DNA of 6,900 nucleotides from Melioribacteraceae bacterium (GCA_026983755.1 JALSTL010000199.1:1-6900); one strand, 5' to 3'; counted from the first letter of the stretch, positions 1 through 6,893 are shown. The notes: generated from the letters alone by a model not told the origin. Numbers and translations are program-made.

Positions 1-122
1 TTGAGTATTTCTGCAACAGCAATTTCGGAACCGATTGCATCTGCATCGGGATTAACGTGACAAGTAATAATAAATTTATTATGTAACTTTAGTAATTCAA
101 AAAGTTTTGAGTAGTTTATCAT
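1..122 (-). CDS. DHH-family phosphoesterase, NrnA-like (5' end only)
   Basis: This is the N-terminal 40 codons of a gene that runs off the left edge. The visible protein has a short helical lead (MINYSKLFELLKLHN), then a beta strand FIITCHV and the motif HVNPDADAIGSEIA at residues 22-35. That motif matches DHH motif I, whose His and Asp residues (H22, D26, D28) bind Mn2+ in the family. Homologues with this N-terminus are usually bifunctional oligoribonuclease/pAp phosphatases (NrnA type) of about 310-340 residues that act in the cytoplasm on short RNAs and 3'-phosphoadenosine 5'-phosphate. The DHH and DHHA1 parts lie outside the window, so a relative with another substrate is possible. The start is fixed: ATG at 122-120 is preceded two codons earlier by an in-frame TAA (128-126). 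No Shine-Dalgarno sequence is visible, only an A-rich stretch. The gene follows the korB terminator and probably has its own promoter. Confidence 0.82.
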   Translation of the reverse strand, partial: MINYSKLFELLKLHNKFIITCHVNPDADAIGSEIAVAEIL

Positions 123-135
123 TTTTTAATAATAT

Positions 136-213
136 TTACAATAAGTTAAATTCCAATTTATTACTAAGATAGTAATGAACAATATGCAAATTAATTCTCT
201 GGAAAATTTTCAT
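136..213 (-). CDS. Possible 25-codon leader ORF upstream of the DHH gene
   Basis: A short open frame starts with ATG at 213-211 and ends with TAA at 138-136. It is preceded by AAAGGAACC, a good Shine-Dalgarno core (AAGGA, 221-217), but only three bases separate the core from the ATG, which is tight. The 25-residue product begins MKIFQRINLHIV and ends KLEFNLL; I recognise no family, signal peptide or attenuation-type codon run. Its stop lies 13 bases before the DHH ATG, which has no Shine-Dalgarno of its own, so reinitiation or coupling is conceivable. A 17-base palindrome (160-176) sits inside it. Against it: the frame is short, AT-rich leaders produce such frames by chance, and nothing shows that it is translated. 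Confidence 0.3.
   Translation of the reverse strand: MKIFQRINLHIVHYYLSNKLEFNLL
160..176. promoter_or_regulatory. 17-base palindrome in the DHH leader
   Basis: The plus strand reads ATTACTAAGATAGTAAT: perfect 7-base arms around three bases. Its near edge is 37 bases before the DHH start codon. It resembles the palindrome at 3238-3254 at 12 of 17 positions, and that one sits 35 bases before korA. The symmetry suits a dimeric repressor or activator, or a weak RNA hairpin. I cannot assign a regulator family. It also lies within the possible leader ORF, so the two readings compete. Confidence 0.35.
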
Positions 214-270
214 GGTTCCTTTCTATATTTATAGCATAAATCAAATCGGTTTAATTTTTATACATACAAA

Positions 271-294
271 TATGCCGGACAGATGCCCGGCATA
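271..294 (-). terminator. Hairpin terminator after korB
   Basis: Perfect 8-base arms, TATGCCGG (271-278) and CCGGCATA (287-294), enclose an 8-base loop, beginning 28 bases after the korB stop. Five of the eight pairs are G:C, which stands out in this AT-rich spacer. On the minus strand the stem is followed by TTTGTATGTATAAAAATT, T-rich but interrupted, so termination may be incomplete. It most likely ends the korA-korB transcript. No gene points toward it from the other side. Confidence 0.65.
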
Positions 295-321
295 AATATA
301 TATATTTCGGTTAAAAAATTA

Positions 322-1359
322 TTAACCACTAACTTCCCATGTATTTCCGCTAAACAATAACGATTCCAAATCACCTTTACCTAACTTTTCCGTAACAGTA
401 GTTATTTGGTTTTCCAGAGCTTCATTATAAGTTTCTTTCAATACTTGTCTGAACACGCCAAACGGAGTTGGAAGATTAGGATCGTCTGTCATGTGAGAAA
501 GAATAAAAGCACGAACGGGACTTTCATCTGTTTCATTATGTTTAATAATATCGTCTTCCGTATATTTTCCGTCTTTAAGACTAACTACCTTAGGTTCAAA
601 TCCTTCCAGAATAATTCCTTTATCGCGTTCTTTACCGAAAATCATAGGTTTTCCATGTTCAAGATAAATAGTGGTTTCTGCTTTTGTTTCTTTTTCGGAT
701 AATTCTTCAAAGGCTTTATCATTAAAAATAACACAATTTTGATAAATCTCCAGAAAAGCCAAACCTTTATGTTTTCCTGCACGTTCAATCATTTTTTGTA
801 AATGTTTAGTGTCTCTATCCATTGCACGGGCAACAAAAGTGGCGTTGGAACCAAGTGCCAATGATGTTGGATTAAAAGGATAATCGATAGAACCGTAAGG
901 AGAACTTTTTGTAATTTTTCCTTTTTCTGATGTAGGTGAATATTGTCCTTTTGTTAAACCGTAAATTTCATTGTTAAAAAGTAACATTTTAATATCTATA
1001 TTTTTTCTGCAAGCATGAATAAAATGATTACCGCCAATACTCATTAAATCACCGTCGCCGGTTGCAACCCACACGGAAAGTTCGGGATGCGCAATTTTCA
1101 AACCTGTTGCAATTGCAGGTGCTCTACCGTGAATTGAATGAAAACCGTAAGTATCCATATAGTAAGGGAAACGGCTGGAACATCCGATTCCGGAAACCCA
1201 AACAAAATCTTCTTTATTAATGCCTAACGTTGGAAACACCCTTTGGACTTGAGCAAGAATAGAATAATCTCCGCAACCCGGGCACCATCTAACATCTTGA
1301 TCGGATTTAAAATCCTTTGGGGTTAGCTTCATTTCGTTAACATTTATTTTATTTGTCAT
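322..1359 (-). CDS. korB: 2-oxoglutarate:ferredoxin oxidoreductase, beta subunit
   Basis: The 345-residue cytoplasmic beta chain binds thiamine diphosphate and a [4Fe-4S] cluster. With KorA it converts 2-oxoglutarate and CoA to succinyl-CoA and CO2, reducing ferredoxin; the reverse reaction fixes CO2 in the reductive TCA cycle. Numbering from the ATG at 1359, WCPGCGD gives C26 and C29, GIGCSSR gives C60 and QNCVIFND gives C209, the four cluster ligands expected in this family. The thiamine-diphosphate/Mg2+ motif is GDGDLMSIGGNH from residue 101, closed by NNEIYGLTKGQYSPTS from residue 129. Length and motif order are normal and the gene looks intact. A TTG four codons upstream keeps the frame open, but it overlaps the Shine-Dalgarno GGAGGT, so the ATG is the better start. 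It overlaps the korA end by 11 bases, which implies coupled translation and fits a two-chain enzyme. Substrate is inferred; other 2-oxoacids cannot be excluded from sequence alone. Confidence 0.93.
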   Translation of the reverse strand: MTNKINVNEMKLTPKDFKSDQDVRWCPGCGDYSILAQVQRVFPTLGINKEDFVWVSGIGCSSRFPYYMDTYGFHSIHGRAPAIATGLKIAHPELSVWVATGDGDLMSIGGNHFIHACRKNIDIKMLLFNNEIYGLTKGQYSPTSEKGKITKSSPYGSIDYPFNPTSLALGSNATFVARAMDRDTKHLQKMIERAGKHKGLAFLEIYQNCVIFNDKAFEELSEKETKAETTIYLEHGKPMIFGKERDKGIILEGFEPKVVSLKDGKYTEDDIIKHNETDESPVRAFILSHMTDDPNLPTPFGVFRQVLKETYNEALENQITTVTEKLGKGDLESLLFSGNTWEVSG

Positions 1360-3202
1360 TGCTACCTCCAAGAATTTCTTCTATTTTTTCTTTTACATCA
1401 TTTATTTTGAAAGGCAAGCCTCTCATTTTGTTAAACTGAATAGTATTAACAATATAGGTGCTTCTTAAAATTTTTGATAATTGACCAAGATTTATTTCCG
1501 GGACAAGTATTTTATCAAATTTGGAAAGAACATCACCCAAATTTTTAGGAAACGGATTTATATATTTAAGATGGATTCTCGAAACCTTAAAACCATCTCT
1601 TCTTGCTCTGGCAACAGCTTCGGTTAAAGTTCCGCTAGTACCTCCCCAACCAACAACAAGAAGTTCGCCCTCATCTTCTCCGTCAATAACTACATCGGGA
1701 ATATCAAGAGCAATTTTATTAATTTTATCTTGTCTTATTTTACACATTAAATCATGATTATCGGGGTCGTAACTAACATTACCGGTAATATTGGATTTTT
1801 CCAAACCGCCAACTCTGTGTTCAAGACCGGGAGTTCCGGGTATAGCCCAAGGACGTGATAAATTTTCATCTCTGGAATAAGGCTGAAAACCTTCAGGATT
1901 TGTTTCAAGTTCATGATTAAACTTAGGCAACTCACTTTCGTGCGGAATCCTCCAAGGTTCTGTTCCGTTAGCAATATATCCGTCAGTTAATAAAATAACA
2001 GGCATCATAAATTTCATTGCAATTCTTGAAGCTTCCAATGCCATATAAAAACAATCCGATGGAGTTGAGGCAGCTAAAACTGCAACGGGAGATTCTCCGT
2101 TCCTTCCGTACATTGCTTGTAATAAATCCGCTTGTTCTGTTTTTGTAGGCAGTCCGGTACTTGGCCCACCTCTTTGAACATTAACTATAACAATAGGAAG
2201 TTCCGTCATAACCGCCAAACCGGCAGCTTCCGTTTTAAGTGCAAGTCCCGGTCCGCTTGTAGTGGTAATAGCAAGAGAACCACCAAAGGCAGCTCCTATA
2301 GCCGAAGCAATTCCAGCAATTTCGTCTTCTGCTTGAAAAGTTTTAACTCCGAAATTTTTATATTTTGTTAAATAATGCAAAATATCCGAAGCAGGCGTAA
2401 TGGGATAGGAACCTAAATACAATTGGTGTCCGCTTTGCACAGAAGCGGCCACAAAACCAATAGCTGTTGCTTCGTTACCGGAAATACTGCGGTATGTTCC
2501 TTTGGGTAATCTTGCAGGTAAAACTTCGTACCTTGCTGTAAATATTTCTGTTGTATCTCCAAAATAATATCCGGCTTTTAGCGCTATACTATTAGCTTTA
2601 ATAATTTCCGGTTTGTTTTTAAATTTTTGTTCCAACCATTTTAAAGTAGGTTCCATCGGACGACTAAACATCCAATACATTATTCCCAATGCAAAAAAGT
2701 TTTTACTACGTACAATTTCTTTTGCAGAAAGTTTACAATCTTTTAGCGCTTCTTGAGTTAATGATGTTATAGGTACTTCATAAACTCTATAACCGTTTAA
2801 CGAACCATCTTCCAATGGGTTAGATTCTAAGCCGGCAAGTTTAAAATTTTTCGCATCAAATGAATCTATATTGGCAATTATTGTAGCGTTCTTTTTTATA
2901 GAAGGCAAATATTTTTTCAAAGCCGCAGGATTCATTGCAACCAAAACATCAGGGCTATCGCCCGGAGTATGAATATCTGTTGAACTGAATTTTAATTGGA
3001 AACCGCTAACTCCATAAATGGTTCCAATAGGGGCACGTATTTCTGCAGGGTAATCAGGCAAAGTATTTAGATCGTTACCTAACGAAGCGGTAGTATTACT
3101 AAACTGTGAACCTGTAAGCTGCATTCCATCCCCGGAATCTCCGGCAAACATCACCGTTACTGTTTCCAAGCTTTGTACCGGAATTGCATTTTCATTTTCC
3201 AT
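1349..3202 (-). CDS. korA: 2-oxoglutarate:ferredoxin oxidoreductase, alpha subunit (gamma-alpha fusion)
   Basis: The 617-residue protein is the partner of KorB. Residues about 15-205 form the gamma domain, opening with VTVMFAGDSGDGMQLTGSQF (16-34 region) and followed by RAPIGTIYGVSGFQ. After a linker, the alpha pyrimidine-binding domain (about 240-420) carries YPITP at 266-270, the glutamate-bearing FQAEDEIAGIASAIGAAFGG, TSGPGLALKTEAAGL at 315-329 and RGGPSTGLPTKTEQADL at 344-360. Domain II follows from about residue 512 (ELLVVGWGGTSGT) to the C-terminus. Gamma-alpha fusion and a length near 615 are usual for KorA in Bacteroidota and relatives. The annotation as 2-oxoglutarate-specific rests on overall resemblance. 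No separate delta (ferredoxin-like) subunit gene is adjacent, so electrons presumably go from the KorB cluster to a free ferredoxin. The start ATG has an upstream AAGAGA seven bases away. It is preceded by a 153-base gap, so it may have its own promoter. Confidence 0.93.
   Translation of the reverse strand: MENENAIPVQSLETVTVMFAGDSGDGMQLTGSQFSNTTASLGNDLNTLPDYPAEIRAPIGTIYGVSGFQLKFSSTDIHTPGDSPDVLVAMNPAALKKYLPSIKKNATIIANIDSFDAKNFKLAGLESNPLEDGSLNGYRVYEVPITSLTQEALKDCKLSAKEIVRSKNFFALGIMYWMFSRPMEPTLKWLEQKFKNKPEIIKANSIALKAGYYFGDTTEIFTARYEVLPARLPKGTYRSISGNEATAIGFVAASVQSGHQLYLGSYPITPASDILHYLTKYKNFGVKTFQAEDEIAGIASAIGAAFGGSLAITTTSGPGLALKTEAAGLAVMTELPIVIVNVQRGGPSTGLPTKTEQADLLQAMYGRNGESPVAVLAASTPSDCFYMALEASRIAMKFMMPVILLTDGYIANGTEPWRIPHESELPKFNHELETNPEGFQPYSRDENLSRPWAIPGTPGLEHRVGGLEKSNITGNVSYDPDNHDLMCKIRQDKINKIALDIPDVVIDGEDEGELLVVGWGGTSGTLTEAVARARRDGFKVSRIHLKYINPFPKNLGDVLSKFDKILVPEINLGQLSKILRSTYIVNTIQFNKMRGLPFKINDVKEKIEEILGGSNDK
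1364..1369 (-). promoter_or_regulatory. korB ribosome binding site inside the end of korA
   Basis: GGAGGT on the minus strand lies four bases before the korB ATG (1359). The same bases are the Gly-Gly codons near the KorA C-terminus (GGSNDK). This site decides the korB start against the upstream in-frame TTG at 1371-1369, whose final G is the first base of the site. Confidence 0.8.
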
Positions 3203-3209
3203 TTTTACA

Positions 3210-3215
3210 TCTCTT
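3210..3215 (-). promoter_or_regulatory. korA ribosome binding site
   Basis: AAGAGA on the minus strand, seven bases before the korA ATG, is a reasonable imperfect Shine-Dalgarno sequence and supports the start at 3202. Confidence 0.5.
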
Positions 3216-3237
3216 AAATTAAAATATAAGTGAATTA

Positions 3238-3254
3238 ATAACTTTGAAAGTTAT
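3238..3254. promoter_or_regulatory. 17-base palindrome upstream of korA, operator candidate
   Basis: The plus strand reads ATAACTTTGAAAGTTAT: perfect 8-base arms around one central base, with its near edge 35 bases before the korA start. An ATAACTT half-site repeats at 3267-3273. It overlaps the candidate promoter element at 3246-3253, where a bound dimer could block transcription. With one central base it is better suited to protein binding than to a stable hairpin. The regulator is unknown to me. A similar site lies at 160-176 before the DHH gene. Confidence 0.4.
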
Positions 3255-3277
3255 AAAAGCTATTTAATAACTTCAAC
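3246..3277 (-). promoter_or_regulatory. Possible Bacteroidota-type promoter for korAB
   Basis: On the minus strand GTTG (3277-3274), a 20-base spacer and TAACTTTC (3253-3246) resemble the Bacteroidota consensus TTTG / TAnnTTTG with one mismatch in each element. Transcription would begin about 35-40 bases before korA. In sequence this AT-rich such matches occur by chance, so the call is weak. Its support is position: it falls in the only sizeable gap upstream of korA and overlaps the palindrome. Confidence 0.3.
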
Positions 3278-3355
3278 TTTTCAATCACTAAATAAATTGA
3301 ATTATTTCATACTATCAAAGTTTTTTATTTATTTTTTTCAATTATGTAAAAAAAG

Positions 3356-5209
3356 TTATAAATTTCCTATTTTTTTTAAGGCATCAATTACAATTCCCGG
3401 AGTAATTATTTCCGGTAAAATATAAGGTTGTTCGTTTTGTTTTCCACTGTATAAAACATAAAGGGGAACACTGTTTCTACCAAACTTGGCAAGTTCTTTA
3501 GTTATCATGGCATCACTGTTTGTCCAATCGGCTTTTAACATAACTACTCCTAATTTTTTAAATGCATTCTGAACATCTTCTGAACCGAATGCAACTTTTT
3601 CATTAACTTGACAACTTAAACACCATGCCGCCGTGAAATCTATAAAAACCGGTTTCCCTTCCTTAAGACTTTTATTTAATATTTCCGGTGTAAATTTTTG
3701 CCATTGTATATTCCCTTTTTCCAACTTTGTATTAACCGTAACATTCGTATCAATATATTTGAAAGCAAAGATAACGCCTCCAATTATAAACAGTGCAGTT
3801 AAAATCATTGCTTTTGTTCTTGTAGGTTTTGGTTTGGCAATATTTCCCCAACGCCCGAAAATCCATCCGCCAATACTTACAATAATAAAAGATGCAAGTA
3901 ATATTAACAATCCTTCCGCACCTACTTGCAGACTGAAGACCCACAGCAACCAAAGGACGGTAGCCATTAATAAAAAGCCCATAAACTGTTTGAATGATTC
4001 CATCCAAGCACCCGGGCGAGGAACATATTTCACCAATGCCGGAACAGTTGTAAGCAACAAATACGGAAAAGCCATTCCTAAACCCAACATTGCAAAAATA
4101 AGTAAAGCTATAACTGCCGGTTGACTTAAAGCAAATCCCAAAGCCGATCCCATAAACGGTGCCGTGCATGGTGTAGCAACAATTGTAGCTAAAATTCCGC
4201 TACTAAATGACCCGATAAAACCGGTATCGTTTGATGATTTTTGACTTATGGCGGTTAATGATGTTCCGATTTCGAAAACCCCGAACATACTTAAACCGAA
4301 TAAGAATAGTAAAATTGTTAAAAGAATTATAAATGTTGGCGATTGTAATTGAAAACCCCAACCCAATTGTTTTCCGCCTGCTCTTAGAATAAGAAGGATT
4401 CCGGCCAAAATCAAAAAAGAAGCAAGAACTCCAAGTGTGAAAGCAATTCCGTGCTTTACTCTTTTAGTAGTGTTTTCTCCACTTTGCTGAACTATACCTA
4501 ATATTTTAATTGAAAGAACGGGTAATACGCAAGGCATAAGATTTAATATGATTCCCCCTAAAAATGCCGATAGGAGTGCAACCAAAATACCAATGGGTTC
4601 TTCACTTTTTTTTTCTACGGGTTCATTTAATTTTTTTTCGGGTGTTCTTTTGTTTTTATTAAAATTTATTTTATTAAAAATTTGATTTGTATTTTCTTTT
4701 ATGGCAACACTTTTGTCAACAACATCAACTTTAATAGTATCCGTTAAAGTTTCCGGTGGCATACATGTTTTATCGTTACAAGCTTGGTAAGTAACTTTAA
4801 CAAAAATATTTTTTTTACCGGTTTTAATATCGGCAGGAAATTTTATTATACTGCCGAAAACCGGAGAATTTTCAAAAACCGAAACAGGTTCGTCTGAAAA
4901 TTCCAATTTTATGTCATCGGCTTCCGGATATATTATTTCGCTTTTTTTATTGTTGAAGCTATTGGTAATTTCAATTTGTACGGGAATTAAAAATTCGTCG
5001 TGCGGTTTGTTGGAATTTATATGCCATCCTTTATCAATAAATAATTGTATTGCTAAAATAACACCACCATCTTGATGTGCTTGATTGGACGATTGATATA
5101 CTTTAAGTTTGGCAACTTTTTCATTACTATTATGTAAGTTTATTTGTGCCTTTGTGTAACCTATTATAACCAAAAAAAATATTGCAAATATTTTATAATT
5201 TACTTTCAT
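3356..5209 (-). CDS. dsbD: Thiol:disulfide interchange protein DsbD (cytochrome c biogenesis transmembrane family)
   Basis: This 617-residue inner-membrane protein moves electrons from cytoplasmic thioredoxin to periplasmic thiol proteins. Numbering from the ATG at 5209, a signal peptide covers residues 1-21 (hydrophobic IFAIFFLVIIGY, likely cleavage after TKA). The periplasmic N-domain (about 22-165) ends with YQACNDKTCMPP, giving the redox pair C144/C149. A Lys/Asn/Glu-rich linker (about 175-205) leads to roughly eight membrane helices (about 207-485) with C227 in NLMPCVLPV and C348 in ATPCTAPF, the transmembrane pair. The C-terminal thioredoxin domain has WCLSC (C530/C533). All three pairs are present, so the electron relay looks complete. 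An in-frame TTG four codons earlier is less likely than the ATG, which follows GGAAAAATTT and starts directly with the signal peptide. It begins 35 bases after nadE, so co-transcription is likely. No obvious periplasmic partner is nearby, so the client could be DsbC/TlpA-like proteins or cytochrome c maturation. Confidence 0.9.
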   Translation of the reverse strand: MKVNYKIFAIFFLVIIGYTKAQINLHNSNEKVAKLKVYQSSNQAHQDGGVILAIQLFIDKGWHINSNKPHDEFLIPVQIEITNSFNNKKSEIIYPEADDIKLEFSDEPVSVFENSPVFGSIIKFPADIKTGKKNIFVKVTYQACNDKTCMPPETLTDTIKVDVVDKSVAIKENTNQIFNKINFNKNKRTPEKKLNEPVEKKSEEPIGILVALLSAFLGGIILNLMPCVLPVLSIKILGIVQQSGENTTKRVKHGIAFTLGVLASFLILAGILLILRAGGKQLGWGFQLQSPTFIILLTILLFLFGLSMFGVFEIGTSLTAISQKSSNDTGFIGSFSSGILATIVATPCTAPFMGSALGFALSQPAVIALLIFAMLGLGMAFPYLLLTTVPALVKYVPRPGAWMESFKQFMGFLLMATVLWLLWVFSLQVGAEGLLILLASFIIVSIGGWIFGRWGNIAKPKPTRTKAMILTALFIIGGVIFAFKYIDTNVTVNTKLEKGNIQWQKFTPEILNKSLKEGKPVFIDFTAAWCLSCQVNEKVAFGSEDVQNAFKKLGVVMLKADWTNSDAMITKELAKFGRNSVPLYVLYSGKQNEQPYILPEIITPGIVIDALKKIGNL

Positions 5210-5212
5210 AAA

Positions 5213-5219
5213 TTTTTCC
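5213..5219 (-). promoter_or_regulatory. dsbD ribosome binding site
   Basis: GGAAAAA on the minus strand ends three bases before the dsbD ATG at 5209. It is a modest Shine-Dalgarno match that favours this ATG over the TTG at 5221-5219, which overlaps it. Confidence 0.45.
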
Positions 5220-5244
5220 AATCTAATTTTTATTTATATTTAAT

Positions 5245-6882
5245 TTATTTACGCCAGCCTTGAACAATGGGAAAACGTCTTCCGTAACCAAAAGCTTTTT
5301 TGGTTACTCTTAGAACCGGAGCAGCTTGTTTGCGTTTGAATTCGTTTCTATCAACCATGTTCAAATATTTTTTTACTAAATCTTTATTACCCAATGCTTT
5401 GCTTATTTCTTCAATTTCTTTATACTCTTCCAAATAAAGTTGTAAAATTTTATCCAGAACTTCATACGGAGGTAAAGAATCTTCATCTTTTTGTCCGGGT
5501 CTTAGTTCCGCAGAAGGTGCTTTATCAATAATATTTTGAGGAATAATTTTTTTGTTTCTGTTAATATAATTTACAATTTTATAAACTTCCGTTTTATATA
5601 CATCACCTATAACGGCTAAGGCGCCGTTCATATCTCCGTATAAAGTTGCGTAACCGACAGCCATTTCGGATTTGTTTCCCGTGGTACAAAGCAAATAACC
5701 GAATTTATTAGATAGCGCCATTAAAAGAGTTCCTCTTATTCTGGCTTGAAGGTTTTCTTCGGTTACATCCGGTTTTGTATTTTTAAATGACATTTCAAGA
5801 GCTTTTATAAATTGGTTATAAACCGGTTCAATCGGAATTGTTTCGGATGAGATATTTAAATTTTTAATAAGTTGTTCCGAATCCGTAATACTTTCTTTAC
5901 TGGAAAATTGTGAAGGCATCATAACAACATGAACATTTTTATTGCCAAAAGCTTGAACGGCAATATAAGTTACCAATGCAGAATCAATTCCGCCGCTTAA
6001 TCCGATCAATGCTTTTTTGAATCCGGTTTTTGAAGCATAATCTTTTAATCCGAGTATTAAAGCGTTGAGTGTTTCTTCGCCATAACTTTTTTCCACTTCG
6101 GTAACCGGTTTGTAATTTTTTTTTGTATCAAATAAGAAAAAATCTTCTTGAAAATTTTTACCGGTTTTAACTACTTCTCCGTTAGAGTTTAAACATAAAC
6201 TTGCTCCGTCAAAAATCAAATCGGTTTGTGCACCTACGCAACTTACATAAGCAAGAGGAATGTTATTTGTTTCGGTTAACACGGATAACATTTTTTTACG
6301 TTCCTCTCGTCTTCCGTAATAATAAGGACTTGCAGAGATGTTAATTAAAAGAGTTGCTCCTTTATCCAATAATTTTTGTACCGGGTCTTTTTCATATAAT
6401 CGATGTTTCCAATAATCGGCATCGTTCCAAATATCTTCGCAAATTGAAATGCCGAGTTTTTCTCCTTTAAACTTAAAGTTTTGTACATTTTTTGCAGATT
6501 CGAAATATCGCACTTCGTCAAAAACATCGTAATTGGGTATAAGTGTTTTATGTTGAATAAATTGTATTTTTCCGTTGAAACATAAAACAGCGGAATTGTA
6601 AACACCCGTTCCTACATTATCAAATTCTTCGGTAATTGATCCGAATATCATACCGTTCTGGGTTGTTTGTTCCGCTATTTCTATTGTAGCATTAATTACC
6701 GATTGTCTGAATTCGTCTTTTTCAATTAAATCTTGAGGAGGATAACCGCATAAAGCCAATTCGGGGAAAATAATTAAATCCGCTCCCGCTTCTATACCTT
6801 TACGATAGCCTTCCATTATTTTTGTTTTATTGTATTCAATATTGCCGATGATAGGATTTATTTGGCATAATCCGATTTTCAT
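5245..6882 (-). CDS. nadE: Glutamine-dependent NAD+ synthetase
   Basis: The 545-residue cytoplasmic enzyme makes NAD+ from deamido-NAD+, ATP and glutamine, the last step of NAD+ synthesis. The N-terminal nitrilase-type glutaminase domain (about 1-260) has its Glu-Lys-Cys triad: E41 in FPELALCGYPP, K112 in QHKTLIPNYDVFDE and C148 in GISICEDIW. The C-terminal synthetase domain (about 265-545) has the ATP pyrophosphatase loop SGGIDS at 296-301, then TGNKSE at 401-406, GYATLYGDMNG at 410-420, and KAPSAELRPGQKDEDSLPPY at 454-473. It ends with the family-typical GYGRRFPIVQGWR. Ammonia freed in the first domain is channelled to the second in known members. The length is normal and the gene appears intact. 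The start is firm: a TAG codon (6885-6883) immediately precedes the ATG in frame, and AAGGA lies six bases upstream. dsbD follows after 35 bases. Its promoter is outside the window. Confidence 0.96.
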   Translation of the reverse strand: MKIGLCQINPIIGNIEYNKTKIMEGYRKGIEAGADLIIFPELALCGYPPQDLIEKDEFRQSVINATIEIAEQTTQNGMIFGSITEEFDNVGTGVYNSAVLCFNGKIQFIQHKTLIPNYDVFDEVRYFESAKNVQNFKFKGEKLGISICEDIWNDADYWKHRLYEKDPVQKLLDKGATLLINISASPYYYGRREERKKMLSVLTETNNIPLAYVSCVGAQTDLIFDGASLCLNSNGEVVKTGKNFQEDFFLFDTKKNYKPVTEVEKSYGEETLNALILGLKDYASKTGFKKALIGLSGGIDSALVTYIAVQAFGNKNVHVVMMPSQFSSKESITDSEQLIKNLNISSETIPIEPVYNQFIKALEMSFKNTKPDVTEENLQARIRGTLLMALSNKFGYLLCTTGNKSEMAVGYATLYGDMNGALAVIGDVYKTEVYKIVNYINRNKKIIPQNIIDKAPSAELRPGQKDEDSLPPYEVLDKILQLYLEEYKEIEEISKALGNKDLVKKYLNMVDRNEFKRKQAAPVLRVTKKAFGYGRRFPIVQGWRK

Positions 6883-6888
6883 CTATTT

Positions 6889-6893
6889 TCCTT
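6889..6893 (-). promoter_or_regulatory. nadE ribosome binding site
   Basis: AAGGA on the minus strand, six bases before the ATG, is a well-spaced Shine-Dalgarno sequence. With the adjacent in-frame TAG it fixes the nadE start at 6882. Confidence 0.75.

Larger units (their letters stand above)
3203..3355. other. AT-rich spacer between dsbD and korA
   Basis: This 153-base spacer holds the palindrome, candidate promoter and korA ribosome binding site listed separately. I found no convincing terminator for dsbD: the available stems (T7/A7 arms around 3330-3354; TTCAAT at 3280-3285 with ATTGAA at 3296-3301) are almost all A:T and lack a proper downstream T run. Read-through from dsbD into korA is therefore possible. 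Confidence 0.6.

Noticed and set aside
406..702. 98-codon plus-strand open frame
   Set aside because: It is antisense to korB, Phe-rich and low in complexity, as expected of a reverse-frame shadow.
1360..1371. korB start at the in-frame TTG (1371), adding four residues
   Set aside because: The TTG overlaps the GGAGGT ribosome binding site, which points to the ATG at 1359.
3239..3246. TAACTTTG on the plus strand, a perfect TAnnTTTG promoter match
   Set aside because: There is no TTTG at the right distance upstream and no plus-strand gene downstream; it is one arm of the palindrome.
3330..3354. T7/A7 hairpin just after dsbD
   Set aside because: All pairs are A:T, and on the transcribed strand the T run is on the 5' side, so it does not form an intrinsic terminator.
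3633..4124. 163-codon plus-strand open frame
   Set aside because: It lies antisense inside the dsbD membrane region and its product resembles no family; the conserved DsbD motifs are on the other strand.
3750..4169. 139-codon minus-strand frame overlapping dsbD
   Set aside because: It is an out-of-frame shadow; DsbD is continuous through this stretch, so no frameshift is implied.
5210..5221. dsbD start at the in-frame TTG (5221), adding four residues
   Set aside because: The ATG at 5209 begins a normal signal peptide and has GGAAAAA just upstream; the TTG overlaps that site.
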